Shown here in pieces: positions 37,270-46,735 of a stretch of DNA of 64,000 nucleotides. The stretch covers positions 1-64,000 of the forward strand of contig NZ_PJNI01000008.1 in assembly GCF_002844555.1 (NCBI RefSeq). Direction: 5' to 3'. A program made the position numbers and the translations under genes. The notes below the pieces were generated by a model, which had not been told where the DNA came from, made no database searches, and was given only the letters and a program-made list of their open reading frames with translations. Origin of the DNA: Brumimicrobium salinarum. Its GTDB lineage: Bacteria > Bacteroidota > Bacteroidia > Flavobacteriales_D > Crocinitomicaceae. Each line of letters opens with the position of its first letter. Positions within the stretch are counted from its first letter, which is position 1.

Positions 37270-38466
37270 ATGAAAAACATTTACACGTATTTAACGAACA
37301 ATAAAACACAATCTATTTTGGCTTTTGATCCGATAAGCATTTTTGAATGTAAAGATGGAAGATGTTTGAAAGAAGCTGCCGATTTTCTCGAAAAGCACAC
37401 AGAAGATTATCGTTTTGGATATATTTCATACGATTTGAAAAATGAAGTTGAAGATCTAAAATCGCAGAATCTTGATCGAATTCAATTTCCTACTGTTGGT
37501 TTTTTTGTTCCAAAATATGTTGTAGAATGGAATGAAGACGAAAAACTTAATTTTCTAAAGGGAAAAGCAGATCAAAAAGCATTAGATTTCATCGCTCAAT
37601 TTGAGCGTAATAAAGACATTTTGCCAATCAATAATGTGGAATTGAAACCTGGTTTGAGTAAAACGGAATACATTTCAAAAATTGATGAGCTTCAAAAAGA
37701 AATTCAATATGGAAATATTTATGAAGTTACCTATTGCCAGGAGTTTTTTGCTGAAAATTGCGAAATAGCAGTTTTGCCCACATATTTTGAATTGAATAAA
37801 AAAACAAAAGCTTCTTTTTCTTGCTTTCTAGGATGGAATGGGAAATATCTACTTTCGGCAAGTCCAGAACGATTTTTGAAAAGAGAAGGAGAACAATTAA
37901 TTTCTCAACCCATAAAAGGAACAGCCAAACGCGGAAGTACACCCAAAGAAGATTTGAAATTGAAAACAGATTTACTTTCCAGTGAAAAAGAACGTGCTGA
38001 AAATGTAATGATTGTCGATTTAGTCCGAAATGACTTATCGAGAATTGCCAAGCGAAACTCTGTAAAAGTAGACGAATTGTTTGGCGTTTATACTTTTGAA
38101 ACTGTTCATCAATTAATTTCAACCATCTCTGCTGAAATAGATAAAAGTGTTTCCATATTGGATATTCTCAAAGCTTTATTTCCTATGGGGAGTATGACAG
38201 GAGCTCCAAAGATTTCTGCAATGCAGTTAATCGAAAAGCATGAAACTTTCAAAAGAGGGTTGTACTCTGGAAGTGTTGGATATTTTAAACCTAATGGAGA
38301 TTTCGATTTTAACGTCATAATTCGCAGTATTTTATATAACGAAAAGAATAAAACAATCAGTTGTCCTGTTGGAGGAGCGATAACTTTAAAATCTTCTCCA
38401 GAAATGGAATATGAAGAGTGTTTAGTGAAAGTAAAAGCGCTAAAAGAAACTTTACAAAGTAAATGA
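37270..38466 (+). CDS. pabB: Aminodeoxychorismate synthase component I
   Basis: Chorismate-utilising enzyme of the folate branch (4-amino-4-deoxychorismate synthesis, with PabA supplying ammonia). 398 residues from ATG 37270. An earlier in-frame start at 36997 would overlap the hydrolase on the other strand. The Lys of QPIKGTAKR favours PabB over anthranilate synthase (Ala there). ENVMIVDLVRNDL, FETVHQL and GSMTGAPKISAM are conserved. The stop overlaps the tilS start (ATGA), so the two are coupled. Confidence 0.88.
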   Translation: MKNIYTYLTNNKTQSILAFDPISIFECKDGRCLKEAADFLEKHTEDYRFGYISYDLKNEVEDLKSQNLDRIQFPTVGFFVPKYVVEWNEDEKLNFLKGKADQKALDFIAQFERNKDILPINNVELKPGLSKTEYISKIDELQKEIQYGNIYEVTYCQEFFAENCEIAVLPTYFELNKKTKASFSCFLGWNGKYLLSASPERFLKREGEQLISQPIKGTAKRGSTPKEDLKLKTDLLSSEKERAENVMIVDLVRNDLSRIAKRNSVKVDELFGVYTFETVHQLISTISAEIDKSVSILDILKALFPMGSMTGAPKISAMQLIEKHETFKRGLYSGSVGYFKPNGDFDFNVIIRSILYNEKNKTISCPVGGAITLKSSPEMEYEECLVKVKALKETLQSK

Positions 38467-39647
38467 ATGAAACGCCAAAATATTGGGTTGCCTGTAGTGG
38501 AGGAGTAGATTCTGTTGTTTTGTTGCACCTTATGGTTGCTCAGCAAAAAGAGGTTGGTGTTCTCCATTGTAATTTTCATTTGCGTAAAGAATCCTCAAAT
38601 GAAGATGAGACTTTTGTAAGAAATTTGGCAGCTGAATTAAATGTTCCTATCCGTGTAAGAGAATTCAACACCATTGCTTACGGTCAAGATAATCGGATTA
38701 ATACACAGTTGGCTGCACGTGAATTGCGCTATAATTGGTTTGATGAAATCATAAAAAACGAAAATGCGATTGTATTATTGGCGCATCACTACGATGATCA
38801 AATGGAGACATTTTTCTTACAATTAAGAAGAGGAGCCAAAATTAAAGGACTTGCTGGAATGCCTAAATTTAGAAATGGATATTTGCGCCCTTTGCTTAAA
38901 CATTCTAAAAAGGATTTAATAGCGTTAGCTAATCAAAATAATTGGACTTGGCGCGAAGATGTTACCAACGCCTCAAATGATTATTCGAGGAACTGGTACC
39001 GAAATGAGGTGATTCCTTTTTTTAAGCAAAATAATTTCCCTCTTGATGATGTTATCCCTTTAATAACAGCTTTTCAAAAGCTTTTAGGCTATTTTCAGGA
39101 CTTAAAACTTCCAACAGAAATTGGAATAGAAAATTGGAATAACCTACCATATCTATGGAAACAATTTGTATTGACAGAGCATGGACTTGGCGAATACTCG
39201 GTAAAAGAAATAGATAAACTATCTTATTCAATTAAAGGAAAAAAGATTGGAAATGCACAATGTAAGGTTTGGAATGAAGGAGGTGAGCTTGTTTTTGTGC
39301 AAAACAAAAATTTATCTGACTTTTATATTGACATCTCACATCTACATGTTAAAGATGTAATTATGGAGCCAGGAGAATTGTACCTAGACGCCTCAAAAAT
39401 AGATGGCCCACTTATAGTTCGAAAATGGGAAGCAGGTGATTACTTTCAGCCTTTAGGAATGAAAAACAATAAAAAAATAAGTAAATTTCTTAGGGATAGA
39501 AAGGTGAAAACTCATGTAAAAGAACGCATACAAGTCTTAGTTGATTCAAAAAATGATGTTATCGGTGTTTTTGACTTTGGTGTTTCCGAGAATGTGAAAA
39601 TAGATGAAAATACAGTTTATGTTTTACACGTTGTTTTAAAAGGCTGA
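38463..39647 (+). CDS. tilS: tRNA(Ile)-lysidine synthase
   Basis: Modifies C34 of the AUA-reading tRNA-Ile. 394 residues with the PP-loop CSGGVDSVVLLHL (residues 9-21), AHHYDDQMETFFLQLRRG and the C-terminal domain (FQPLGMKNNKKISKFLRDRKV). It overlaps pabB by four bases (ATGA), so it is co-translated with it. Confidence 0.95.
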   Translation: MNETPKYWVACSGGVDSVVLLHLMVAQQKEVGVLHCNFHLRKESSNEDETFVRNLAAELNVPIRVREFNTIAYGQDNRINTQLAARELRYNWFDEIIKNENAIVLLAHHYDDQMETFFLQLRRGAKIKGLAGMPKFRNGYLRPLLKHSKKDLIALANQNNWTWREDVTNASNDYSRNWYRNEVIPFFKQNNFPLDDVIPLITAFQKLLGYFQDLKLPTEIGIENWNNLPYLWKQFVLTEHGLGEYSVKEIDKLSYSIKGKKIGNAQCKVWNEGGELVFVQNKNLSDFYIDISHLHVKDVIMEPGELYLDASKIDGPLIVRKWEAGDYFQPLGMKNNKKISKFLRDRKVKTHVKERIQVLVDSKNDVIGVFDFGVSENVKIDENTVYVLHVVLKG

Positions 39648-39706
39648 AATTGAAGTGTATGATGTGAGTTTTTAGACTTTGTTACATCATCTTAGGTGTG
39701 AATTGT

Positions 39707-39714
39707 TATATTTG
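39707..39714 (+). promoter_or_regulatory. Promoter -7 element of the lipoprotein gene
   Basis: TATATTTG, matching TAnnTTTG, 23 bases before the ATG at 39737. Confidence 0.5.
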
Positions 39715-39736
39715 GTATTGTACTATTACATGTAAA

Positions 39737-40489
39737 ATGAAACTTCATTTTAATATCTTTTTAATTTTTATTTTATTCACCTTTCTTCAAAGCTGTGGAG
39801 TTCATTACGGAAATGGTTTTAAGCGAAAGTTAAGTGTAAAAAAAACGAAACCTCCACAGTTGAGTAAAGTGATGCATCAAGATAGTGTTTTAGTAATTCT
39901 TGATAAAAAACAAACTCAAAAAAGTGCCTTGGTTAAGTTAAAACCTAAAAATCCTCTTTCATTTCCAAAAACAGTAAACAAGCATTCTGAAGTTAAAAAT
40001 AGAGAAACATATTCTACTAACATAATTGATCCTAAAAATCAAAACTCTTCATACGCTCAAATAGACATTTTTAAAGAAAAACCAGAAATAGATACTCACA
40101 AAACTTCTATTGACACCCAAAAAGTATATAATGAAATTGAAAAGGTAGATGATCCTTCCAAACCAATAAACCGAGCGTTAAGAATACATCCCATCATAAT
40201 CGTTTTAGCCACACTCTATTATTTTTATTTGCAATTAATAGGTTTAGGAATCGTCTTCTTTGTTGGTTTATATGTTCTATCGATTGGCGGAACACTTTTC
40301 TTGGCAATTCCTGTTTGGCTCTTGTTAGGATATCTAGTGACTGCTGTACATTTATATTTCGTTTCACAACTTTTTGAAAGAACCGATGGCTCAGGCACAC
40401 TCACCATGAGAGAAGCTTTAAGGAAAACTATATTAATATTCTTTGGTTTCGTGTTGGCTTGTTTGGCTTTGTTTCTGATATATTGGTAG
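39737..40489 (+). CDS. Lipoprotein with C-terminal membrane segments
   Basis: The start at 39737 opens a lipoprotein signal (FTFLQSCG, Cys about residue 20), and the start at 39698 would precede the -7 box. The 250-residue product has a charged linker and then three or four hydrophobic segments (IHPIIIVLATLYYFYLQLI, LFLAIPVWLLLGYLV and ILIFFGFVLACLALFLIYW). I do not recognise the family. Convergent with the hydrolase pseudogene. Confidence 0.7.
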   Translation: MKLHFNIFLIFILFTFLQSCGVHYGNGFKRKLSVKKTKPPQLSKVMHQDSVLVILDKKQTQKSALVKLKPKNPLSFPKTVNKHSEVKNRETYSTNIIDPKNQNSSYAQIDIFKEKPEIDTHKTSIDTQKVYNEIEKVDDPSKPINRALRIHPIIIVLATLYYFYLQLIGLGIVFFVGLYVLSIGGTLFLAIPVWLLLGYLVTAVHLYFVSQLFERTDGSGTLTMREALRKTILIFFGFVLACLALFLIYW

Positions 40490-40524
40490 TTATATTTTAT
40501 TTTTGCGTTGAGTCAATATTCATT

Positions 40525-41378
40525 TTATAATTCCTCAAACATCATTATATCAAACAGTTCCTCTTTGATGTGAGGTTTGAAAATATCATGTCCAAACGGA
40601 AGAAGTTTTAACTGGTCTAATTGTTTCACCTTACTTGCGAATTGTTTTGCGCTTTTGGGAGTTATTATTTTATCGTATTCTCCAACAATTAAATTAAAGT
40701 TTACTTGATGTTTTTGAAGCACTTCTTTTACTTTTTCTTCAGACGGTCGTAATTTTCTAAATGCGCTCCATGTCTGGTAAGCTCTTTCAAACTTTTCAGG
40801 ATCAGAGGTGTAAAAATCTAAGAAATCAACAATTTTTGGATCTATTAATTTTAGCTTTGATAAAACCTTTGAAATGCTCATTAATTCTTTAGGTTTTTTA
40901 ACCCAACGTCTGAACAATTTTCTAGTCCACCATTGGCGTTGTGACCAACTATAAAAGTTATTATCATCAAGTCCGTCTGGAGCAATCAAGAATAAACTTT
41001 TTACCCGGTGCGCGAAAAAGGCAATGCACTCAATGTAAATCGTCCACCTTGAGAATAAGCAACCCAATGAAAATTGTTTACAGCTTCTTGAATTAATATT
41101 TTTTCCAACAATTTTTCAACATGTTTTGATGTAATGAAATCCTGTTCGATTCGGTGAGGTGAAAAAGTAGAAAAGTCGTGCAAAAATAAATGAATAGAAA
41201 TGATTTTTCGGGTATCTTTTTGTAAAAACTTGAAATCCTCAGCAGTTCTACCATTCCCGTGAAAACAGAGAACAGAGGTATCTCCATCTCCGTATACTTC
41301 ATAAAAAAGATCAAAATCAAGATGGCTTACTTTTCTTAGATTTCTATTATTTTTTTTCATTTTAAAAGCTTCCTTCAA
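40525..41378 (-). pseudogene. Alpha/beta hydrolase, frameshifted
   Basis: Two frames (41001-41378 and 40525-41067) make one ~280-residue hydrolase. The first has VLCFHGNGRTAEDF (oxyanion loop) and WVAYSQGGRF (nucleophile Ser in SQGG). The second has LFLIAPDGLDDN and a terminal FGHDIFKPH with the likely catalytic His. They meet at the five-base A-run 41015-41019 (plus strand). One extra base restores SALPFFAHRVKS. Otherwise well conserved, which suggests a very recent loss or a sequencing error. Confidence 0.85.
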
Positions 41379-41474
41379 ATTTATTCTTTCAACAACTATT
41401 TTTAATGTTTAGAAATTATTTAAAAAATAGCGGATAAAAAGTTATGCACACCTATAAAAGTAGTAAAATTGAAT

Positions 41475-41482
41475 TAAATTTG
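41475..41482 (+). promoter_or_regulatory. carB promoter, -7 element
   Basis: TAAATTTG, matching TAnnTTTG, 51 bases upstream of the carB start. Confidence 0.45.
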
Positions 41483-41532
41483 TGTCCAATTTGTATCACG
41501 CTTTAACATGAAAAGCAAAAAGAAAAATTGGA

Positions 41533-44349
41533 ATGCCTAAGAACGAGAAGATTAAGTCGATTTTAATTATTGGAAGTGGACCTATTGTAATTGGTCAAGC
41601 CTGTGAATTTGATTATTCAGGATCGCAAGCAGCACGATCATTGAGAGAAGAAGGAATTGAGGTAACTTTGATTAATTCAAATCCCGCAACAATTATGACT
41701 GATAAAGTGGTTGCAGATAATATTTATTTAAAACCACTAGAACCAGAAAGCATTCGTGAAATTATCGAAAAACATGATATTGATGCCGTTTTGCCTACCA
41801 TGGGTGGACAAACTGCGCTAAACCTTGCCATTAAATGTGATGAACTGGGAATTTGGGAAGAAAACAACATTGATATTATAGGTGTTGACATCGATGCAAT
41901 TGAAGTAACGGAAAATCGTGAGGCTTTTCGTAATTTGATGCACGAAATTGATGTTCCAATGGCACCACAAAAAACAGCAAAATCTTTCCTAGAAGGAAAA
42001 AGTGTTGCTCAGGAATTTGGATTGCCTTTATGCATTCGTTCCTCATACACCCTTGGTGGAGCAGGAGCAGGAGTCGTTTATGATGAAAAAGAATTTGATA
42101 ATCTTCTAGACGCTGGTTTGCATGCCTCTCCAATTCACGAGGTGATGATTGACAAAGCTTTGATGGGATGGAAAGAATACGAATTGGAATTGTTGCGTGA
42201 CAAAAACGACAACGTTGTGATTATTTGTTCTATCGAGAACTTTGATCCGATGGGTGTACATACCGGAGATTCGATTACTGTTGCACCTGCAATGACACTG
42301 TCTGATTCTACTTTCCAAGAAATGCGTAACATGGCCATCAAAATGATGCGTTCTGTAGGTAATTTCGCTGGAGGATGTAACGTACAGTTTGCAGTTTCTC
42401 CAGATGAAGAAGAAAAAATCATCGCAATTGAAATTAATCCACGTGTTTCTCGTTCATCAGCATTGGCTTCGAAAGCAACGGGATATCCAATTGCTAAAAT
42501 TGCAGCTAAATTAGCGATTGGTTATACATTAGATGAATTGGATAATCAAATTACAAAAACTACATCTGCTTTATTTGAGCCGACATTGGATTATGTAATT
42601 GTGAAGATTCCACGTTGGAACTTTAATAAATTCCCAGGAGCCGATAGAAAATTAGGTTTACAAATGAAATCTGTAGGTGAGGTGATGGGAATTGGCCGTT
42701 CTTTCCAAGAAGCACTCCAAAAAGCTTGTCAGTCTCTAGAAATCGGAAGAAACGGATTGGGCGCAGACGGCAAGGAAATTACAGATCAAAATGAAATATT
42801 AGAAAGTTTAGAGTTCCCAAGTTGGAACAGACTCTTCCATATATATGATGCGATTAAACTAGGAATTCCTTTTAATCGTATTCATGAAAAAACGAAAATC
42901 GATGTTTGGTTCTTACGTCAAATTGAAGATTTAATCAAGTTAGAACGTAAAATTGAATCAAAAACGCTTGATAATCTACCTAAAGAAATGCTTTTCGAAG
43001 CAAAACAAAAAGGTTATGCCGATCGTCAGGTAGCTCACTTATTACGTTGTTTAGAATCAGAAGTTTATGCTAAGCGTGAAGAACTTGGTATTCAACGTGT
43101 TTACAAATTAGTAGATACTTGTGCAGGTGAATTTCCCGCTCAAACACCTTATTATTACTCAAGTTTTGAATTAGAAAACGAAAGTGAGGTTACAGATAAA
43201 AAGAAAATCGTTGTTTTAGGATCTGGTCCAAATAGAATTGGTCAGGGAATTGAATTCGATTATTCTTGTGTGCATGGTGTTTTAGCTGCGAAAGAAGCAG
43301 GATACGAAACCATCATGATTAACTGTAATCCAGAAACTGTTTCAACGGATTTCGATACAGCAGATAAATTGTATTTTGAACCTGTTTTCTGGGAACACAT
43401 TTATGACATTATTCGTCATGAAAAACCAGAAGGAGTAATTGTTCAATTGGGTGGACAAACCGCTTTGAAATTAGCTGAAAAACTTGAACGATATGGCATA
43501 AAAGTTATTGGAACAAGTTATGATGCGCTCGATTTAGCTGAGGATAGAGGAAGGTTTTCTCAATTGTTAAAAGACAATGATGTTCCTTATCCAGAATTCG
43601 GAGTGGTAGAAAGTGCCGAACAAGCATTAGAATTATCCGATGATTTAGGTTTTCCATTGTTGGTACGTCCATCTTATGTACTAGGTGGTCAGAAGATGAA
43701 AATTGTAATCAACAAAGAAGAATTAGAGCATCATGTGGTTGATATTTTACATGATATGCCTGAAAACCAAATTTTATTGGATCACTTTTTAGGAGGAGCG
43801 ATAGAGGCAGAGGCAGATGCAATTTGTGATGGAGAAAATGTTTATATCATAGGAGTGATGCAGCACATCGAACCTGCTGGAATTCACTCGGGAGACTCTT
43901 ATGGAGTTTTACCACCTTACAATTTAGGTGACCTTGTAATGCAGCAAATTGAAGATATCACAAAAAAGATTGCTGTGGCTCTTGAAACAGTAGGATTGAT
44001 TAACATTCAATTCGCGATTAAGGACGACAAGGTATATGTAATTGAGGCTAATCCAAGAGCTTCTCGTACAGTTCCATTCATTGCTAAAGCTTATGATGAA
44101 CCGTATGTAAATTACGCAACGAAGGTAATGTTAGGCGAAAATAAAGTGACTGATTTTGATTTCAAACCACGTAAAGAAGGTTATGCGATTAAGATTCCAG
44201 TATTTTCGTTTAATAAATTCCCGAATGTTAATAAGGAATTAGGGCCTGAGATGAAATCAACGGGTGAAGCGATACGTTTCATCAAAGATTTAAAAGATCC
44301 TTTCTTTACAAAAATATTTGCAGAACGTAACTTATATCTTTCAAGGTAA
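41533..44349 (+). CDS. carB: Carbamoyl-phosphate synthase, large subunit (short form)
   Basis: Makes carbamoyl phosphate for arginine and pyrimidine synthesis with CarA. 938 residues: two homologous ATP-grasp halves (GSGPIVIGQACEFDYSG in the first, GSGPNRIGQGIEFDYS in the second). E. coli CarB is ~1073 residues, and here the C-terminal MGS-like allosteric domain is absent, the sequence ending soon after ELGPEMKSTGEAI. That is usual in Bacteroidota. carA is not adjacent. Confidence 0.96.
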   Translation: MPKNEKIKSILIIGSGPIVIGQACEFDYSGSQAARSLREEGIEVTLINSNPATIMTDKVVADNIYLKPLEPESIREIIEKHDIDAVLPTMGGQTALNLAIKCDELGIWEENNIDIIGVDIDAIEVTENREAFRNLMHEIDVPMAPQKTAKSFLEGKSVAQEFGLPLCIRSSYTLGGAGAGVVYDEKEFDNLLDAGLHASPIHEVMIDKALMGWKEYELELLRDKNDNVVIICSIENFDPMGVHTGDSITVAPAMTLSDSTFQEMRNMAIKMMRSVGNFAGGCNVQFAVSPDEEEKIIAIEINPRVSRSSALASKATGYPIAKIAAKLAIGYTLDELDNQITKTTSALFEPTLDYVIVKIPRWNFNKFPGADRKLGLQMKSVGEVMGIGRSFQEALQKACQSLEIGRNGLGADGKEITDQNEILESLEFPSWNRLFHIYDAIKLGIPFNRIHEKTKIDVWFLRQIEDLIKLERKIESKTLDNLPKEMLFEAKQKGYADRQVAHLLRCLESEVYAKREELGIQRVYKLVDTCAGEFPAQTPYYYSSFELENESEVTDKKKIVVLGSGPNRIGQGIEFDYSCVHGVLAAKEAGYETIMINCNPETVSTDFDTADKLYFEPVFWEHIYDIIRHEKPEGVIVQLGGQTALKLAEKLERYGIKVIGTSYDALDLAEDRGRFSQLLKDNDVPYPEFGVVESAEQALELSDDLGFPLLVRPSYVLGGQKMKIVINKEELEHHVVDILHDMPENQILLDHFLGGAIEAEADAICDGENVYIIGVMQHIEPAGIHSGDSYGVLPPYNLGDLVMQQIEDITKKIAVALETVGLINIQFAIKDDKVYVIEANPRASRTVPFIAKAYDEPYVNYATKVMLGENKVTDFDFKPRKEGYAIKIPVFSFNKFPNVNKELGPEMKSTGEAIRFIKDLKDPFFTKIFAERNLYLSR

Positions 44350-44370
44350 TAAGTCAAAATATTTAAAAAT

Positions 44371-44402
44371 AGAGGTGGTCGTACAGATGATCACCTCTTT
44401 TA
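44371..44402 (+). terminator. carB terminator
   Basis: AGAGGTGGTC pairs with GATCACCTCT (one G-U), 8-base loop, followed by TTTTA. Confidence 0.8.
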
Positions 44403-44445
44403 TTATCACTCAACGTCATTATTTCATCAAACTATTTCATTAAAA

Positions 44446-44717
44446 ATGTTTTTATTAAGTGTCACGGGTACGGTTCGAATGATTTTAATAATCATCGCTG
44501 TTTTTGTCATCATTCGTTTCATCGGTCGATTGTTAATGGCTAAGAACAGTTTGAAAGATGAAAAAAATATCATCAGAATAACGAAAGCTATCGAAAAGCG
44601 AAAGCTAAAAGTGAGCAAGAAAAAGGAAAGATACATATTGTTGATGGACGATACCGAGATGCGGAAGATGTATCTTTTGAGGAAATCAAAGATGATGAAA
44701 AAAAAGACAAAAAATAA
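44446..44717 (+). pseudogene. DUF4834-like small membrane protein, frameshifted
   Basis: The first frame begins with a transmembrane segment (TVRMILIIIAVFVIIRFIGRLL), then runs into a basic nonsense tail (ending at 44736). Adding one A to the seven-base A-run at 44561-44567 switches to a frame reading KYHQNNESYRKAKAKSEQE, GKIHIVDGRYRDAEDVSFEEI and DDEKKDKK-stop at 44717, which matches the DUF4834 layout (TM helix then acidic 'DAEDVSFEEI' end). So a single-base deletion or an error. Confidence 0.75.
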
Positions 44718-44793
44718 TTTGATCTTAAGGGTTTGAATTCCAGTTGGATTTAAAAAGGATTAAAAAAAAGATACATTATTTTTAAAAAAAGTC

Positions 44794-44823
44794 TTGCAGA
44801 AGGAAAAAAGTTACTTATATTTG
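44794..44823 (+). promoter_or_regulatory. tRNA-Asp promoter
   Basis: TTG at 44794-44796, 19-base spacer, TATATTTG at 44816-44823: near-ideal Bacteroidota promoter. It gives a leader of about 145 bases before the tRNA. Confidence 0.75.
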
Positions 44824-44974
44824 CACTCGCCTAAGGAAACAACAAAGGCACTTACAACGGTAAGAAAACACAGTTTGAAAAAGATAAAGTAACTTTGTAA
44901 ATCAAGGTTTGAACAATACAAAATAAAGCAACTTCGGTTGTCTCTGACTGTTGTCAGAAAATAAAGTTTATTTT

Positions 44975-45048
44975 GGTCTGGTAGTTCAGTTGGTTAGAAT
45001 ACCTGCCTGTCACGCAGGGGGTCGCGGGTTCGAGTCCCGTCCAGACCG
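44975..45048 (+). tRNA. tRNA-Asp (GUC)
   Basis: 74-nt cloverleaf: acceptor GGTCTGG / CCAGACC, anticodon arm CCTGTCACGCAGG with GTC, T arm CGGGTTCGAGTCCCG. The discriminator is G, and CCA is not encoded. Followed by a strong terminator and then a tyrosine integrase, so this gene is the probable insertion target of the island. Confidence 0.97.
45020..45048 (+). other. Candidate attL at the tRNA-Asp 3' end
   Basis: Tyrosine integrases often use tRNA 3' ends as attachment sites. The integrase starts 265 bases downstream. I found no second copy of this 3' segment to the right in the window, so the attR site, if any, lies outside. Placement is inference. Confidence 0.35.
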
Positions 45049-45072
45049 CATTGACGAAAGTCAAAACAAATC

Positions 45073-45107
45073 AAAAGCCCTTGAAACGCACGTTTCAAGG
45101 GCTTTTT
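45073..45107 (+). terminator. Terminator after tRNA-Asp
   Basis: Perfect 15-bp stem AAAGCCCTTGAAACG / CGTTTCAAGGGCTTT with a two-base CA loop, followed by TT and C. Confidence 0.9.
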
Positions 45108-45312
45108 CATTAATACCCCTTAACAAAACATTCAATTTTTCACACCCAAGTTGGTTACCTGTTCGGTTACCTCCCACTTATCTTTGAAAAAAGGTAACCG
45201 AATTAAATCGAATTGCTCATTAACAAAGCGATTCAGAGGTATGTTTTATACACTTTTAAAGAGTTTTGATTGCAAATAATAGTATTTGCTGGTTACCAAA
45301 AATTTAAAAAGT

Positions 45313-46569
45313 ATGAAAACGAATCAAACATTTACAATTTTGTTTTGGTTATTCAAAGCCAAAATGCGAAACGAAAAAGCACCTATCTACTGCAGAATTA
45401 CAGTAAACGGAAAAAGAGCACAGTTTTCTCTTAAACGTTCTATAAAACCAGAAAAATGGAATTCATCATCAGGAAAATTAAAAGGAAACTCTGAAGAAGC
45501 ACGAATTCTAAATAGCTACCTCAATAAAGTAAGAAGCGAGTTACATAAACATTTCAATTTGTTAGAAGCAAAAGACGAATTCATTTCTGCCGATACAATT
45601 AAAAACAGCTATTTAGGAATTAACGAAGAAGAGAGAAGCCTAATTGAAACATTTGAATACCATAATAATCAAATGAAAGAGTTAATCGGTATAGATGTCG
45701 TAAAAGCTACACATACAAAATTTGAAACCGTACTCAAAAAACTTAAAATCTTTATGAAGAACCATCATAAACGATCCGATTTAGCATTAAAAGAGCTAAA
45801 TCATAAGTTTGTAGTTGATTTCGAATACTTCTTAAAAGTAGATCAAAAAATCGGTCACAACACCACAATGAAATACATTCGGAACCTCAAGAAAGTAATG
45901 AACATGGCAGTTACCAATGATTGGTTAGCAAAGAATCCATTCGCTAGTTTCAAATGCTCCAATAAGAAAGTACATAGAGAAATCCTCACTGAAGATGAAT
46001 TACAACTATTGACTGAAAAAGAATTTACTATACAACGTCTGGAGGAAGTGCGCGATGTTTTCTTATTTTGTTGTTATACCGGCTACGCCTTTGTTGATGT
46101 TGAAAAGCTAACACCATCCAATTTAGTACGAAACATTAATGGTGAACTTTGGATTTATACCAATCGTCAAAAAACAGGAGCAACTTCAAACGTTCCTTTG
46201 TTAGCTCTAGCATTAAAAATTGTTCAGAAATACAAAGAAAATCCTTATTGCGAAGCGAAAGGAAGATTACTGCCTGTTAAATCCAATCAAAAGATGAATG
46301 CCTACCTCAAGGAAATTGCTGATATATGCGGAATAAAAAAGAAACTAACGATGCATATCGCACGCCATACCTTTGCCACAACAATTACGCTGTCCAATGG
46401 AGTACCCATTGAAACCGTTTCAAAACTATTAGGCCATACTAAACTTGCAACAACTCAAATTTACGCCAAGGTAATGGAGCATAAGGTAAGTGCTGATATG
46501 AGTAGTTTAAATGAAAAGTTGAATTATCAAAGGGAAGGAGAGAAGGATGATCAAACCAAAACCGTTTGA
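45313..46569 (+). CDS. Tyrosine site-specific integrase (IntDOT-like)
   Basis: 418 residues from ATG 45313 (a TTG start at 45286 is also possible). N-terminal arm-type DNA-binding domain (ILFWLFKAKMRNEKAPIYCR), SAM-like core-binding domain (ELNHKFVVDFEYFLK), and catalytic domain. Visible active site: Lys of TNRQKTGATS, His-x2-Arg in MHIARHTFAT (about H348-R351), His in LLGHTKLA and Tyr in TQIYAKV. The first catalytic Arg, normally in a TGLR-type motif, is replaced (CYTGYAFVDV), as in Bacteroidota integrases such as IntDOT. It marks the island's left end. Confidence 0.93.
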   Translation: MKTNQTFTILFWLFKAKMRNEKAPIYCRITVNGKRAQFSLKRSIKPEKWNSSSGKLKGNSEEARILNSYLNKVRSELHKHFNLLEAKDEFISADTIKNSYLGINEEERSLIETFEYHNNQMKELIGIDVVKATHTKFETVLKKLKIFMKNHHKRSDLALKELNHKFVVDFEYFLKVDQKIGHNTTMKYIRNLKKVMNMAVTNDWLAKNPFASFKCSNKKVHREILTEDELQLLTEKEFTIQRLEEVRDVFLFCCYTGYAFVDVEKLTPSNLVRNINGELWIYTNRQKTGATSNVPLLALALKIVQKYKENPYCEAKGRLLPVKSNQKMNAYLKEIADICGIKKKLTMHIARHTFATTITLSNGVPIETVSKLLGHTKLATTQIYAKVMEHKVSADMSSLNEKLNYQREGEKDDQTKTV

Positions 46570-46735
46570 TGTTTTAAGAGTAATTCCCATCCTTTTCACC
46601 GACTGTAAAACATTGTTTGAAGCTTCACTATTTATTTAGTAAATAAACGTTGAATGTTCTTATAATCAAATATTTTAGAACGTATCTGCACATTTATACG
46701 TAGGAGTAGGTATATCAATTTAAATATTTACTATT

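Noticed and set aside
44446-44736. 96-residue frame read as one intact gene
   Set aside because: The tail after about residue 39 is basic nonsense, while the +1 corrected frame gives a DUF4834-like ending.
45073-45107. Perfect stem after tRNA as an attachment site
   Set aside because: A two-base loop with flanking A and T runs is a terminator.
44951-45187. 78-codon plus-strand frame
   Set aside because: Shadow of tRNA-Asp and its terminator.
45286-45312. TTG start of the integrase
   Set aside because: An ATG at 45313 is a better start.
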